Made by a program: the position numbers and the translations under genes. This document shows, one piece after another, positions 1 to 8,933 of a stretch of DNA of 63,101 bases. Each line of letters begins with the position of its first letter. Positions within the stretch are counted from its first letter, which is position 1. Under the pieces are notes generated by a model. It was not told the origin of the DNA and searched no databases. It worked only from the letters and a program-made list of their open reading frames with translations. The stretch is taken from contig CAYREF010000004.1 in NCBI GenBank assembly GCA_964423265.1, forward strand, positions 1-63,101, read 5' to 3'. The stretch comes from M55B165 sp964423265 (GTDB lineage Bacteria > Actinomycetota > Humimicrobiia > Humimicrobiales > Humimicrobiaceae).

Positions 1-70
1 GCCAGGACGGGACTTCCACCCGCTAGACCAACTATTTTGTTGGCTGCAATAGAAGAATGTCCTCCCAGGC
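1..70. other. Three-stem folded DNA/RNA element of unknown nature
   Basis: Both ends pair: GCC 1-3 with GGC 68-70 and AGGA 4-7 with TCCT 60-63, with CCCA 64-67 bulged. Inside are two hairpins, CGGG 8-11 with CCCG 19-22 and CCAAC 28-32 with GTTGG 39-43. The result is a compact three-way junction. On the minus strand one arm resembles a tRNA T-arm but lacks the TTCGA loop. It could be a mobile-element end, the tail of a structured RNA or a repeat. The window starts at base 1, so it may be truncated. Confidence 0.3.
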
Positions 71-102
71 AATAAAATTTTTAAATTTAAAGCAAAATCC
101 TA

Positions 103-131
103 TTGACATTAGAAATTAATTTTGCTATATT
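103..131 (+). promoter_or_regulatory. Sigma-70-type promoter of the leader or small RNA
   Basis: A perfect -35 TTGACA at 103-108 and a -10 TATATT at 126-131 are separated by exactly 17 bp. The predicted start is near 138, at the beginning of the structured RNA. This is one of the strongest promoter matches in the window. Confidence 0.75.
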
Positions 132-137
132 GAAATA

Positions 138-307
138 GCCTTAGAAAAGGAGGCAACGTCTAAAGTTTGCTGAAATTACTAGCCAAAAGACGGTAAGAGT
201 AAGTTAAGCCTTTAGAATGTTCCTAAGAAAAGTTCTAAGGTACGACCCCAAGATGTTGAGTAACCTACGGTTTTAGCTAGGGTGAAAGATAACTTGGGGT
301 TTTTTTA
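138..307 (+). ncRNA. Structured RNA of about 170 nt ending in an intrinsic terminator, class not identified
   Basis: The RNA runs from a consensus promoter to an intrinsic terminator and has no convincing ORF. CCTTAGAA 140-147 pairs with TTCTAAGG 233-240. Inside it AGGC near 151-155 pairs with GCCT near 210, and CGTCT pairs with AGACG. The 3' part is a stem of CCCCAAG with CTTGGGG followed by seven T, and its large loop may form a further short helix. I looked for T-box, SAM, lysine, cobalamin, TPP, c-di-GMP and 6S hallmarks and did not find them. It may be a riboswitch or leader for ilvE or an independent abundant small RNA. Confidence 0.55.
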
Positions 308-308
308 T
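244..308 (+). terminator. Intrinsic terminator of the structured RNA
   Basis: CCCCAAG at 246-252 pairs with CTTGGGG at 293-299 and is followed at once by a run of T. The loop of about 40 nt is unusually long and contains CCTA/TAGG complementarity. The terminator could therefore be conditional. Confidence 0.6.
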
Positions 309-392
309 TCTTCCTCTCACCCCTAATTGCAAAATAAGGCTAAAATCAGTAAAATATTAAAAATTAAAAAACCATTTAAAAAGGGGTAAGTT

Positions 393-1313
393 ATGGTTAA
401 TCCCAAATATGCTTTTTTCGAGGGGAAAATTGTACCAATAGAACAGGCTAAAATTGATATTCGTACCAACTCCCTGCAATATGGCAATTCAGTTTTTGAA
501 GGAATAAGAACCTACTGGAGTCAATCAAAACAAAAAAACTATATCTTTAAAATGGAAGAGCACTACAAACGGTTCAAAGAGAGTGCGCATATACTGATGA
601 TTGATATTAAATATTCTATCCCTGAACTCTGCGATATTACTTTAGAACTCATAAAGAAAGAAAATTACACAGAGGATTCTTATATAAGGCCATATGCATA
701 CAATAGTGGCCTAACTATTGGTCCTAAGTTAATAGGGAATGCCCAAGATTTATTTATATACTCGATCCCTTTAGGAGATTATTTGGATACAAGTAAACCC
801 ATAAATGTTTGTACCTCTTCCTGGACAAGGATTTCAGACAACAGTATACCTCCTAGGGCAAAAATATCCGGATCATACGTAAACGCGGCATTACAAAAAA
901 CAGAAGCTTTGTTGAATGGTTATGACGAAGCAATTGTGCTTACTAACAATAGCCAGCATGTTAGCGAAGGAAGCGCAATGAATATTTTTATGGTTAAGAA
1001 CAATAAGCTTATAACTCCTCCCATAACAGACGACATATTAGAAGGGATTACCAGGAATACAATAATAGAAATTGCAAAAAATGAACTTGATATAGAAGTA
1101 AAACAGAGGTCCATAGATAGAACCGAACTTTACACCGCTGAAGAACTTTTCTTCTGTGGAACCGGAGCCCAAATTTCCCCTATTGGGTCAGTAGATAAAA
1201 GAACCATTGGGATTGGCAATATGGGCAGGGTTACAAGGGAGCTCCAGAACCTATATTTTAGAATTGTAAAAAACGAATTCAGCAAATATTCGCACTGGTG
1301 TACTGAGGTTTAA
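393..1313 (+). CDS. ilvE: Branched-chain amino acid aminotransferase
   Basis: A fold-type IV PLP aminotransferase that interconverts leucine, isoleucine and valine with their 2-oxo acids, using glutamate/2-oxoglutarate. The length of 306 residues is normal for bacterial IlvE. Lys157 in RAKISGSYVNAAL is the expected Schiff-base lysine. The family motif EGSAMNIFMV lies near residue 190, and the start of the protein matches the family pattern YAFFEGKIVP. A Shine-Dalgarno AAAGGGG precedes the ATG. No other ilv/leu genes are nearby, and the gene ends convergently against the helicase gene. D-amino acid aminotransferase is a related alternative, but FEGIRTY favours IlvE. Confidence 0.9.
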   Translation: MVNPKYAFFEGKIVPIEQAKIDIRTNSLQYGNSVFEGIRTYWSQSKQKNYIFKMEEHYKRFKESAHILMIDIKYSIPELCDITLELIKKENYTEDSYIRPYAYNSGLTIGPKLIGNAQDLFIYSIPLGDYLDTSKPINVCTSSWTRISDNSIPPRAKISGSYVNAALQKTEALLNGYDEAIVLTNNSQHVSEGSAMNIFMVKNNKLITPPITDDILEGITRNTIIEIAKNELDIEVKQRSIDRTELYTAEELFFCGTGAQISPIGSVDKRTIGIGNMGRVTRELQNLYFRIVKNEFSKYSHWCTEV

Positions 1314-4300
1314 ACTCTGCAATATTGATTATAATGACAAGTCTTACAGTAATTGTTCCTTTTAGCAGGAAACTTATTTAAATTTATTTCCCTTATAATA
1401 CCCAGCAATTTACCTTTAAAAGAATCTAACTTTTCTTTGTTGAAAATATAGCTGGAAGATTTATTATCTTTTAAGTAAAACAATGTACAAGCTATCTCCT
1501 TCACATTTCGGTTGTAAATATTAGCAACAGCAAGGGCATATGCCTGCAATTGTTTTAGGTGCAAGGCATTTTCTTGGGAATAACTAGAAGTTTTATAATC
1601 AATTACCCGAAACCCCTCACGGCCGTTCCTGTCTAAGCGGTCTAGTTTTGTCGTTATTATATGTCCATCTAAGTGAAGGTAAATCAACTGCTCTAACCCC
1701 ATAATACTTACTTTATCCAGTTTAAAGAAATCACTACTAATATAGGTCTTAACATATGGCCTTAACTCCTTCCCTAAATTGCTTATGAGTTTTCCCCAAT
1801 CAATTTTCTTATTTTTAAGCTTCAGATTAGTTATTTTTTCAATAGCAAAATGGACTTTCTCCCCTATTTCTAAAGACTTGTTTGCAGGTGCGGGTATTTT
1901 ATAAACATTTTTCCACTGGTATAACCTTGGACATTTCATATACTCAAGCAAATTCGTAAGTGGATAGAATTTATCTGGTTTTCCTTTATCAGTATTTATA
2001 GGCTGGTGAGTGGTTTTTTTGCTGCTTACCTTTATTTTATCCAGCTCCTTTATTAAATCCTTTTCTACGCTTTTCCAGTTGATGTCTATTGTTTTAGAAA
2101 CAATCCTGTCCCCTATATTCAATTTAGCTATAATACTTTCAAAATCTGTCACTTTGTGATTAGAATCCTTATCCACTTCCCTAATAAATCCAATATCTTC
2201 CTCTTTTATCAATTTTATATTTTGGTTTCCAGCAATATCTGAGAAAAATGGCACTATAGCCCTTTTTGATTTTCCGGAGCTCCTATCGTTTTCGTCTTCA
2301 AAATCACTATGGGAGAGTACAAGCAATTTTTTAGCCCTGCTGCAAGCTACATAAAATATGCGCCTTTCCTCTTCTGTTTTCAACCTTTTTAAGGCATCCT
2401 TAAATTTTTTCCTGCTGGTATAATTCTTCCTTTCTTTCCATATTTTACTGTCTTTCCGGAGATTGGAAGGTATGGAATATTTTCTATTGTCCCTCTTTCC
2501 TATGTAATCTTTTTTCCAGAGCATTGGTAGAAAAACTGCTTCAAACTCCAAGCCTTTTGCAGCATGTATGCTCATGATTTTTACTGAATTTTCTTTAGAC
2601 AAGCCTAATGCATCAGGGCCCTCAAAATCAGTTTTGGCTACATCCTTAAGGTAAGTATTGAAACTCTCCAGGCCGCCACCTCCTAAGTCCTCTTCAAAAT
2701 CATTAGCTACTTTTATTAATGTTTCAATATTCCTTACCTTCTTTCTGGAAGAAGGGCCAAATAAAGAGTTGAGATTATCCTTTAAGCCGCTGTTTTTATA
2801 TATAAAGCTTATTAGCTCTTTTAGCCTGAAATTTTTGGATTTGCTAATATAATCTCTTAATTCATTTATAAAAGAGCTAAGCCTTTTTTTAGCATCCGGA
2901 CTTATATAGGGATTGGAACCACTATTGCCTATACCTTCAATTAAATCGAGAGTTGTACCATTTTTATTCCTTTTTAAAAAAAAGATGTCCCTATGGCCTA
3001 TTTTATACTTATCTGACTTTAATAGGTAAGTAAGATGGATTTCATCAAATATATCATAAATTACATAAAGCCAGGCTATTATAAATAGGACTTCTCTTTC
3101 ATAATAAAAAGTCTTGCTTCCTATAAGTTCATATTTAACATTATAATCATCTAATTTCTTGGTAATCTGACTAAAATTTTTAGTCCTGGAGAAAATAGCA
3201 ATATCTTTAAGTTTCATTCCTTCTGTATCTAATTTTTTTATCATTTTTGCTATTCTTTCTGCTTCCATATCATGGGTAGGGCTATTTAAAAAAATTATTT
3301 CAGAATGTCCGCTTTTACTGGAAGGCTTTAGTTTTTTAGGGAACCTGTTTTCATTCTTCTTAATTAGGTCATTTATAATGCTTATTATACCTGCCCCAGA
3401 CCTAAAATTGGTAGTAAGGTAAAAATCATTAACCTTGCCGTTTCTAAAATTATCCCACTCATGGAAATTCAATATGTTTTCAACGCAAGCTCCCCTGAAA
3501 GAATAGATACCCTGGTCATCATCTCCCACCACCATTATATTGTTTTTACCGCTGTTTAGCAGGGAAAGCAGGTAAGCCTGGGCTATGTTTGTATCCTGAA
3601 ACTCATCTACAAATATATATTTGTACTTGCCAGTATAATAGCTCTGTAGGTTCTTATCATCCACCAATAAAAAATAAGGGAGATAAACCTGATCTGCGTA
3701 ATCTACAGAATTGTTTTCCTTTTTAAAACTTTCATACAAATTATAAATGGATAGTAATTCTTTTTGTTCTTCTATGGCTTTTTTATCTTCCCTCATTAAA
3801 GCTTTACTTTTATACTCATTTAAGATGTTTTCATAGTTTATTAAATAATTTTTAAACTCTTCACCAGAAACAAGATTATTTTTTAAGCTCTCTATGAAAA
3901 ATAAGATATCTTGCACAGCCTTGCCTGGTGATTTCTTTATCTTGATACAATTAAAACTGTAATTTCTAAATACTTCATAAATCAGCCGCCAGCTTTCAGC
4001 GCTACTTAATATTTTGTAATCCTTTCCCAATCCCAGCTTAAAACTATTCTCCTTAATTATTTCATTTCCAAAAGCATTAAATGTAAAGATATCCAATTCA
4101 TTATGGGTAATGCTGCTGACATTATCCCTGATCCTCTTTCTCATATTTTCAGCAGCATTCTTAGTGAAAGTTAACCCCAGTATTTGCATAGGACTGCATA
4201 AATTTTTCTTAAGCACTTCTATGATATTTTTAGTAATAACCCAAGTTTTTCCAGCACCAGCACAAGCTATAACTCTTTTTATCCTAGCCCTGCTATTTAT

Positions 4301-4339
4301 TACTTCCAGTTGTTCACTTGTGTAATCTATATTAACCAT
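1310..4339 (-). CDS. UvrD-type helicase with C-terminal RecB-family nuclease (AdnB-like)
   Basis: A superfamily 1A helicase-nuclease of about 1009 residues, probably for end resection of double-strand breaks. Visible features are the Walker A GAGKT near residue 30, Walker B YIFVDEFQDT, UvrD motif GDDDQGIYSFRG, HAAKGLEFEAVFLP, and a C-terminal PD-(D/E)XK nuclease with LDRLDRNG and VIDYKTSS. One Cys (YMKCPRLYQW) before the nuclease and three at the C-terminus (CKTCHYNQYC) form the typical Fe-S cluster set. The chosen ATG overlaps the upstream stop in ATGGTTAA, suggesting translational coupling. An in-frame start 30 bp upstream is possible. With its neighbour it has the AdnA/AdnB layout. Confidence 0.8.
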   Translation of the reverse strand: MVNIDYTSEQLEVINSRARIKRVIACAGAGKTWVITKNIIEVLKKNLCSPMQILGLTFTKNAAENMRKRIRDNVSSITHNELDIFTFNAFGNEIIKENSFKLGLGKDYKILSSAESWRLIYEVFRNYSFNCIKIKKSPGKAVQDILFFIESLKNNLVSGEEFKNYLINYENILNEYKSKALMREDKKAIEEQKELLSIYNLYESFKKENNSVDYADQVYLPYFLLVDDKNLQSYYTGKYKYIFVDEFQDTNIAQAYLLSLLNSGKNNIMVVGDDDQGIYSFRGACVENILNFHEWDNFRNGKVNDFYLTTNFRSGAGIISIINDLIKKNENRFPKKLKPSSKSGHSEIIFLNSPTHDMEAERIAKMIKKLDTEGMKLKDIAIFSRTKNFSQITKKLDDYNVKYELIGSKTFYYEREVLFIIAWLYVIYDIFDEIHLTYLLKSDKYKIGHRDIFFLKRNKNGTTLDLIEGIGNSGSNPYISPDAKKRLSSFINELRDYISKSKNFRLKELISFIYKNSGLKDNLNSLFGPSSRKKVRNIETLIKVANDFEEDLGGGGLESFNTYLKDVAKTDFEGPDALGLSKENSVKIMSIHAAKGLEFEAVFLPMLWKKDYIGKRDNRKYSIPSNLRKDSKIWKERKNYTSRKKFKDALKRLKTEEERRIFYVACSRAKKLLVLSHSDFEDENDRSSGKSKRAIVPFFSDIAGNQNIKLIKEEDIGFIREVDKDSNHKVTDFESIIAKLNIGDRIVSKTIDINWKSVEKDLIKELDKIKVSSKKTTHQPINTDKGKPDKFYPLTNLLEYMKCPRLYQWKNVYKIPAPANKSLEIGEKVHFAIEKITNLKLKNKKIDWGKLISNLGKELRPYVKTYISSDFFKLDKVSIMGLEQLIYLHLDGHIITTKLDRLDRNGREGFRVIDYKTSSYSQENALHLKQLQAYALAVANIYNRNVKEIACTLFYLKDNKSSSYIFNKEKLDSFKGKLLGIIREINLNKFPAKRNNYCKTCHYNQYCRV

Positions 4340-7247
4340 AATATTTACTGCATAATATTTTATAATCACAATTAAAACAGGAAATATATCCTTTTTGGGG
4401 ATTAAAATTTTCCCCTCTTATGTTCTTAATTATTAATTTAATTCTATTTCTTAAATCATTTTCATCATAACTATCTTCCGGTACTTCAAATACTGTCTTC
4501 TTATTATCCCCCAAGCAAATATATTTCAATTTTATGTTACCCCCCTTTAAAAAATTAAGGTCTTCACTTAACTTAGAAGCCATTTTGTAAACTTTAAGCT
4601 GTATTTCATCTGTTAAGTCATTGCTGGTATAGCCTGTTGCGCTAGACTTGTAATCCACCAACTCAATTTGTTTATTGCTAAAATTGATCTGGTCAATCCT
4701 TCCTTTTATAACTTCCCCGTCTAGCTTGAAGCGAAAAGGTTTTTCATTTATAGAGCTAGAAGGATTTGCAGGCATAAAATTATTAAAAAAATTAGAAAAA
4801 TCTTCTATTGCCTTTTTTTTCAGCTCCTCTCTTGAAGCTTTAAATTCAAACTCTATCCTTCTAAAAATAGATTCTATTATTTCTTTTAGACTCTCCCAGT
4901 CAAACGATCCCTTTGAGAAAAAATTCTGTATTATTTTATGATAAGCTTTCCCTACTATCAGGCTCATGCTCTCTTCTGCCTTTAAATAAAATAACCGGCT
5001 ATATTTATACTTTAAAGGACATTCCCTGTAAGTTTCCAGATCACTATAAGAGAAATGTTTTTTAAAAATTCTAAAAGGATTATTTTTATTTTCCGTAAAC
5101 TTAATGCACCCCCACCAGGAATGTTTGGGGTAATTATTTTTAAGATAGTCTAGATAACCTAAATATTTATCTCTTCTGTAATGCATTCCCTTATTTTTTT
5201 TATAGGTTTGGACTAAAGCCCTTTTTTTAATTCCCCAGTTTTCTTTTTTGGAATATGAAATATCTTTTATATTATCCTTTATTCCCAGATTTTCTCTTAT
5301 TTTTTTTAGTTCAATGAAAAACTGGGATTCTCCTTTTACCGAGCTTGAAGAAATGTATAAAAATTTGCTTGCCCGGGTAAGCCCTATATAAAAAAGCCTT
5401 CTCTCATCTTCATAATGTCTTTCCTTTATTTCTTCCTTATTAACCTTTTTTTTGCTGTTAAAATAATTAAATATTTGTACATCATAGCTCTGCGGATAGC
5501 TAAAACTGGCTGGTATATAACCATAATTTATAAAAGGAATAAAAACTGCTTCAAATTCTAATCCCTTGCACTGGTGGAAACTTAACAGATTCACTTTTCC
5601 GGCTTTTTTAAAGTCTTTGGTGCTCTCTTCAAGTTCTTCCAGAAACTGATTGTCCTCCAAATCATCTAAATAATCTAAATAAGACCTTAAGTCATGTTTT
5701 CTGTTTGATTTAACAAAATTTTTAACTGAATTTAAAAAATCACCAATAATCTCAGAGTCAATTTCTTTAAAATTGCCAGCCAAGCCAATTTTCTTATCCA
5801 TCACCAAATCCGTTACAAGCTTAAATACTGATTTTGCTTCAAGCTTCCGGTATTTTTCTAAGGCAGACAGGAAACCACTGAATTCTTCTCCTGAAGATTT
5901 TAACAACCCAAGGATGTTTTTATGCCTGCTCTTTTCTTTTATATATGCTTTTTTTATCTTTTGGAATAAAAATGGTTCAAGATCTAATGTAAGTATAATG
6001 CTTTCAGCAGTTCTATCTATCTCCTCCCTGTCAACAGAGCCTATTAGCCTTAAAAGATCTAAAATATACCTTACATGGCTATTATCCAATATAGCCCTTG
6101 AACCCCTCCTTAAAAAGGGTATACCCTTTTGTTTTAGTGCATTTTCTATTAAATGGGTTTCATAGCCTAGCCCTTTTACAATAACGGCAATATCATGTGG
6201 CTTTATTTTTTCCTTCTGCAGCAGGCTTTTAATTCTATTGCAAATAAAATCTGCTTCTTCCACAGGGCTGTAAAAAGTCTTAATAATGGCTTCTCCCCCG
6301 CCATTTTTGCTGTTAACTTCTTTTTTTACCCTGCCTTTATTCTGGGATATAAAATTATGAGCCAAATCATTTATTTTCCTGCTATTTCTGTAATTATGTT
6401 TGAGCCAAATAAGGTTATGGCTTTTCATTGCCCCATGTATTCTCTTAAAGCTATTAGCCATAGAACCCCTGAAACTAAAAATTGCCTCATCGTCATTTCC
6501 AAAAAAAATACAGTTATTGTTAGAAATTAGCCCCACTATTTCCAACTGTGCTTTATTTATTTCCTGCAGCTCGTCTACAATAATATAATCATACTTTCCC
6601 TTGGTTTTTTCAGCAATTGCGCGGTTTTCCCGGAGCAAGGAGCAGGTCTTTTGTAGCAGAAGCCCATAATTATATTTACCGGTTTTTTTCAATTCTTCTA
6701 AGTATCTTCTATAGATTCCACCTATCTCATTTAAAGCCTTGCTGATGAAAGGGTTGAATTTACTGGATATATCCCGGGGGGAAAGCAGATTTTCCTGTGC
6801 CCGTAAAATAAAATCAAATACTTCCTGCGTAAAACTATTTGCAATATATTTATTGCCATATATATATCTATTAGAAACTGGATAATATTTCTTATCCAGC
6901 TCCCTAATAATATTTTTTAAAAGGTTCCACTGCTCTGTTGATTTCAGGATTTCAATCGGGCTTAAACCTTCATTATAACTGTTTAGGAAATCCAGGCAAT
7001 ATGAATGGAAAGTATTAATAGGGATTTCAGAAAAACTTTTATTTATCCTTACTGCAGTTTCTTCCCTTAAGAATTTTGCCCATTTTCTATTAAAGGGAAA
7101 AACTATGATTCTATCCGGGGGTGTACCTCTTTTATTTATGAGGTTTTCTAAAAGCCTTATTAATATCTCTGTTTTGCCGGTGCCAGGACCACCGGCTACT
7201 AATAAATTTCGGTCCTTGCTGGATTTGGCTAATAGCTTATTTAGCAT
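4332..7247 (-). CDS. UvrD/RecB-like helicase-nuclease (AdnA-like)
   Basis: The second member of the helicase-nuclease pair, 971 residues. Walker A GGPGTGKT lies near residue 20, Walker B is IIVDELQEI, followed by GNDDEAIFSFRG and CKGLEFEAVFIPF. The C-terminal nuclease has GRIDQI and LVDYKSSA. Fe-S ligands are Cys in YRECPLKYKY plus CFNCDYKILC at the end. The N-terminus is short: the usual Q-motif is hardly visible before the P-loop, and an in-frame TAG lies only six codons upstream of the ATG. In AdnAB, as here, both subunits carry a motor and a nuclease, whereas AddB has no functional motor signature. The heterodimer is inferred from the gene pairing. Confidence 0.78.
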   Translation of the reverse strand: MLNKLLAKSSKDRNLLVAGGPGTGKTEILIRLLENLINKRGTPPDRIIVFPFNRKWAKFLREETAVRINKSFSEIPINTFHSYCLDFLNSYNEGLSPIEILKSTEQWNLLKNIIRELDKKYYPVSNRYIYGNKYIANSFTQEVFDFILRAQENLLSPRDISSKFNPFISKALNEIGGIYRRYLEELKKTGKYNYGLLLQKTCSLLRENRAIAEKTKGKYDYIIVDELQEINKAQLEIVGLISNNNCIFFGNDDEAIFSFRGSMANSFKRIHGAMKSHNLIWLKHNYRNSRKINDLAHNFISQNKGRVKKEVNSKNGGGEAIIKTFYSPVEEADFICNRIKSLLQKEKIKPHDIAVIVKGLGYETHLIENALKQKGIPFLRRGSRAILDNSHVRYILDLLRLIGSVDREEIDRTAESIILTLDLEPFLFQKIKKAYIKEKSRHKNILGLLKSSGEEFSGFLSALEKYRKLEAKSVFKLVTDLVMDKKIGLAGNFKEIDSEIIGDFLNSVKNFVKSNRKHDLRSYLDYLDDLEDNQFLEELEESTKDFKKAGKVNLLSFHQCKGLEFEAVFIPFINYGYIPASFSYPQSYDVQIFNYFNSKKKVNKEEIKERHYEDERRLFYIGLTRASKFLYISSSSVKGESQFFIELKKIRENLGIKDNIKDISYSKKENWGIKKRALVQTYKKNKGMHYRRDKYLGYLDYLKNNYPKHSWWGCIKFTENKNNPFRIFKKHFSYSDLETYRECPLKYKYSRLFYLKAEESMSLIVGKAYHKIIQNFFSKGSFDWESLKEIIESIFRRIEFEFKASREELKKKAIEDFSNFFNNFMPANPSSSINEKPFRFKLDGEVIKGRIDQINFSNKQIELVDYKSSATGYTSNDLTDEIQLKVYKMASKLSEDLNFLKGGNIKLKYICLGDNKKTVFEVPEDSYDENDLRNRIKLIIKNIRGENFNPQKGYISCFNCDYKILCSKYYG

Positions 7248-7391
7248 TAATTTGTTTGAGCTCTATTAGTATCTCTTTTAGGAGCATCAGCTCCAGTCTC
7301 CTATATTCAATATCGCTTGACAATTTGGCCCACTTCCTGGGATTATTTTCAGGAATATAATTATCTAATTCTGACAGAATATCACTCATAT
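7237..7391 (-). pseudogene. Small gene apparently broken by a 2-nt insertion
   Basis: An ATG at 7391 with a good Shine-Dalgarno (AAGGTGG) opens a frame that reads only eight codons before TAG. If one AT of the GATATATTC stretch near 7380-7384 is removed, the frame continues for about 50 codons to TAA at 7237. It would give a natural-looking charged small protein starting MSDILSELDNYIP. It overlaps the start of the helicase-nuclease gene, so it may be the first gene of that operon. Either a real frameshift or an assembly error is possible. I do not recognise a family. Confidence 0.4.
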
Positions 7392-7443
7392 ATTTCCACC
7401 TTTCTATCCTGCTTATCTTTATTAAATGCGGACGGCTAAAGAG

Positions 7444-8100
7444 TTATGCTATAAACACAATTCCTATAGATACAGCACATTTTATTGATTCTGGGTCTGC
7501 ATACTTTGAAGCTATGGGGTAAACTTCCCATCCTACCTTAGTAGCAATACTGAAAACATCAATGCCTACCCCTTCCATTGAAGGCCTGGCTTTCAATGGA
7601 AAACGGCATCTTCCACTGTCAAGATACTGGCAAACTAATCCGCCACATAGTGCTGTTTTACAACCACCAGCCGAAAAGCCCACCGCAAAGTAATGGCCAT
7701 CATTAAAAGCTCTGGACTCTACTGCGCTAGTTATGTCATGCGTTTTCCTTTGATGTTTTTCATGATCCTTTAGCCATTTTTTCTGGCCTATAAAATCTTC
7801 TACTGGCTTGACGTCATTTTTAAAAATTACCGCCCATCTATATTTTCTTAACGCAGTTCTCATAAATCCAGGATCCGGGGTATGAGGAGGGCAATTAGGT
7901 GAACTACCGTAAAGATAACACTTGGGCACCATACACTTCATTCTTACTCTTTCGTCCACTTTAACCCATTTAGCAGGTATAGCCTTGCTGTCATCTGCTC
8001 CAACTTCCTTGGCGAATTTCAGGTAATCCACTAAATCCTTTTTTACCCCCTTCTGGTCTGGGGTTATTTTTCTGGTTGGTAACTTAGCTTTCCAGTCCAT
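7444..8100 (-). CDS. DUF2284 predicted metal-binding protein
   Basis: 218 residues with many cysteines placed as in the DUF2284 family: MKCMVPKCYLYGSSPNCPPH near residues 53-72, and further Cys in GGCKTALCGGLVCQYL and SGRCRFP. These probably bind an Fe-S cluster or zinc. The family is common in anaerobes and has no established reaction. It is separated from the helicase genes by a stretch with little coding potential and lies just downstream of tRNA-Gly on the same strand. The assignment rests on the Cys/Pro/His pattern only. Confidence 0.75.
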   Translation of the reverse strand: MDWKAKLPTRKITPDQKGVKKDLVDYLKFAKEVGADDSKAIPAKWVKVDERVRMKCMVPKCYLYGSSPNCPPHTPDPGFMRTALRKYRWAVIFKNDVKPVEDFIGQKKWLKDHEKHQRKTHDITSAVESRAFNDGHYFAVGFSAGGCKTALCGGLVCQYLDSGRCRFPLKARPSMEGVGIDVFSIATKVGWEVYPIASKYADPESIKCAVSIGIVFIA

Positions 8101-8127
8101 AAATTTTTTATTTCCCTCCGGTATAAT

Positions 8128-8201
8128 TGGAGCGGGCTACGGGAATCGAACCCGCTTCTTGAGCTTGGGAAGCTCATGTAATACCATTATACGAAGCCCG
8201 C
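8128..8201 (-). tRNA. tRNA-Gly (anticodon CCC)
   Basis: A complete cloverleaf on the minus strand. The acceptor GCGGGCT pairs with AGCCCGC, the anticodon stem is TGAGC/GCTCA, and the seven-base loop TTCCCAA gives anticodon CCC, reading GGG. The T-arm is GCGGG-TTCGATT-CCCGT, the discriminator base is T and CCA is encoded at 8130-8128. It sits between two minus-strand genes and may be processed from a common transcript. Confidence 0.93.
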
Positions 8202-8213
8202 TTATTTGCCTGC

Positions 8214-8804
8214 CTAATTTTCTGCCTCTGTGCTTGGTAGGTCTTCTTCTTCTGTGACCTGTCTGACGGCTTCTTTTTCGCCTTTCCCTAAGTTAACTAT
8301 AGTCAAGTTTGTTTTTAATATTTTAATACCTAATTTTTCAGATGCAACCTCTTTTGCCATATTTATTATTTCCTGCATTTTTTCCGGGATATTCACATCT
8401 TCATCCAACTCAACCATCATATTTATTATTATACCCTTGCTTTTGGGATTAATCTTTACATTTATATCCTGTATGCCCTCCAACTCTTTTGTTGAACTTT
8501 CAACTTGTTTTGCAATAGATCCAACAGTAATCATGGCATTCCCATCTTTTACCTTGTAAATCGTAGCCTTCTTTTGCTTCTTCCTATAGAATTCCAATAG
8601 CATTAAAAAAATACTAATGGCAAATACAAACAATAACGCAAGAGAAGAAACAAAAGGGTTTATATCAATACTAGGATTAAATAATATTGTAGCCACATCC
8701 GACCACTTAAAGTAATCTATAAATTCATTAACAATTGAAACCAAGGAAACAAGAATTAAAAATAATAATATCAGCACTACTATTATTTTATTAAAAATAT
8801 TCAT
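8214..8804 (-). CDS. amaP: Asp23/AmaP-type alkaline-shock membrane-anchor protein
   Basis: 196 residues with two N-terminal membrane spans (about 5-27 and 50-70), a basic stretch RKKQKKA, and a C-terminal Asp23-like region (about 85-175) containing ITVGSIAKQVESSTKELEGI and a predicted Asp23 strand IIINMMVELDEDVNIPE. AmaP anchors Asp23 to the membrane in Gram-positive cell-envelope stress physiology. No Asp23 partner gene lies next to it. The C-terminal tail is acidic. The next gene on the minus strand is tRNA-Gly, 12 bp away. Confidence 0.75.
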   Translation of the reverse strand: MNIFNKIIVVLILLFLILVSLVSIVNEFIDYFKWSDVATILFNPSIDINPFVSSLALLFVFAISIFLMLLEFYRKKQKKATIYKVKDGNAMITVGSIAKQVESSTKELEGIQDINVKINPKSKGIIINMMVELDEDVNIPEKMQEIINMAKEVASEKLGIKILKTNLTIVNLGKGEKEAVRQVTEEEDLPSTEAEN

Positions 8805-8933
8805 ATTCTCACCATATGGTTAGATATAATAAATAGCTTTTAAAATTATAATAAAATACAAATATTTAATAAAGCATTTTATTTTTCCTAAAAAAAATGT
8901 ATTATCATAAGTTAAAATTATTAAACAGTAAAA

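Noticed and set aside
1..78. C-terminal tail of a protein on the plus strand (reads ARTGLPPARPTILL and on to a stop)
   Set aside because: Too short and without recognisable motif; the base pairing suggests structure rather than coding.
138..307. T-box leader for ilvE
   Set aside because: The conserved T-box sequence and the antiterminator are absent; only a vague AGGGTG occurs.
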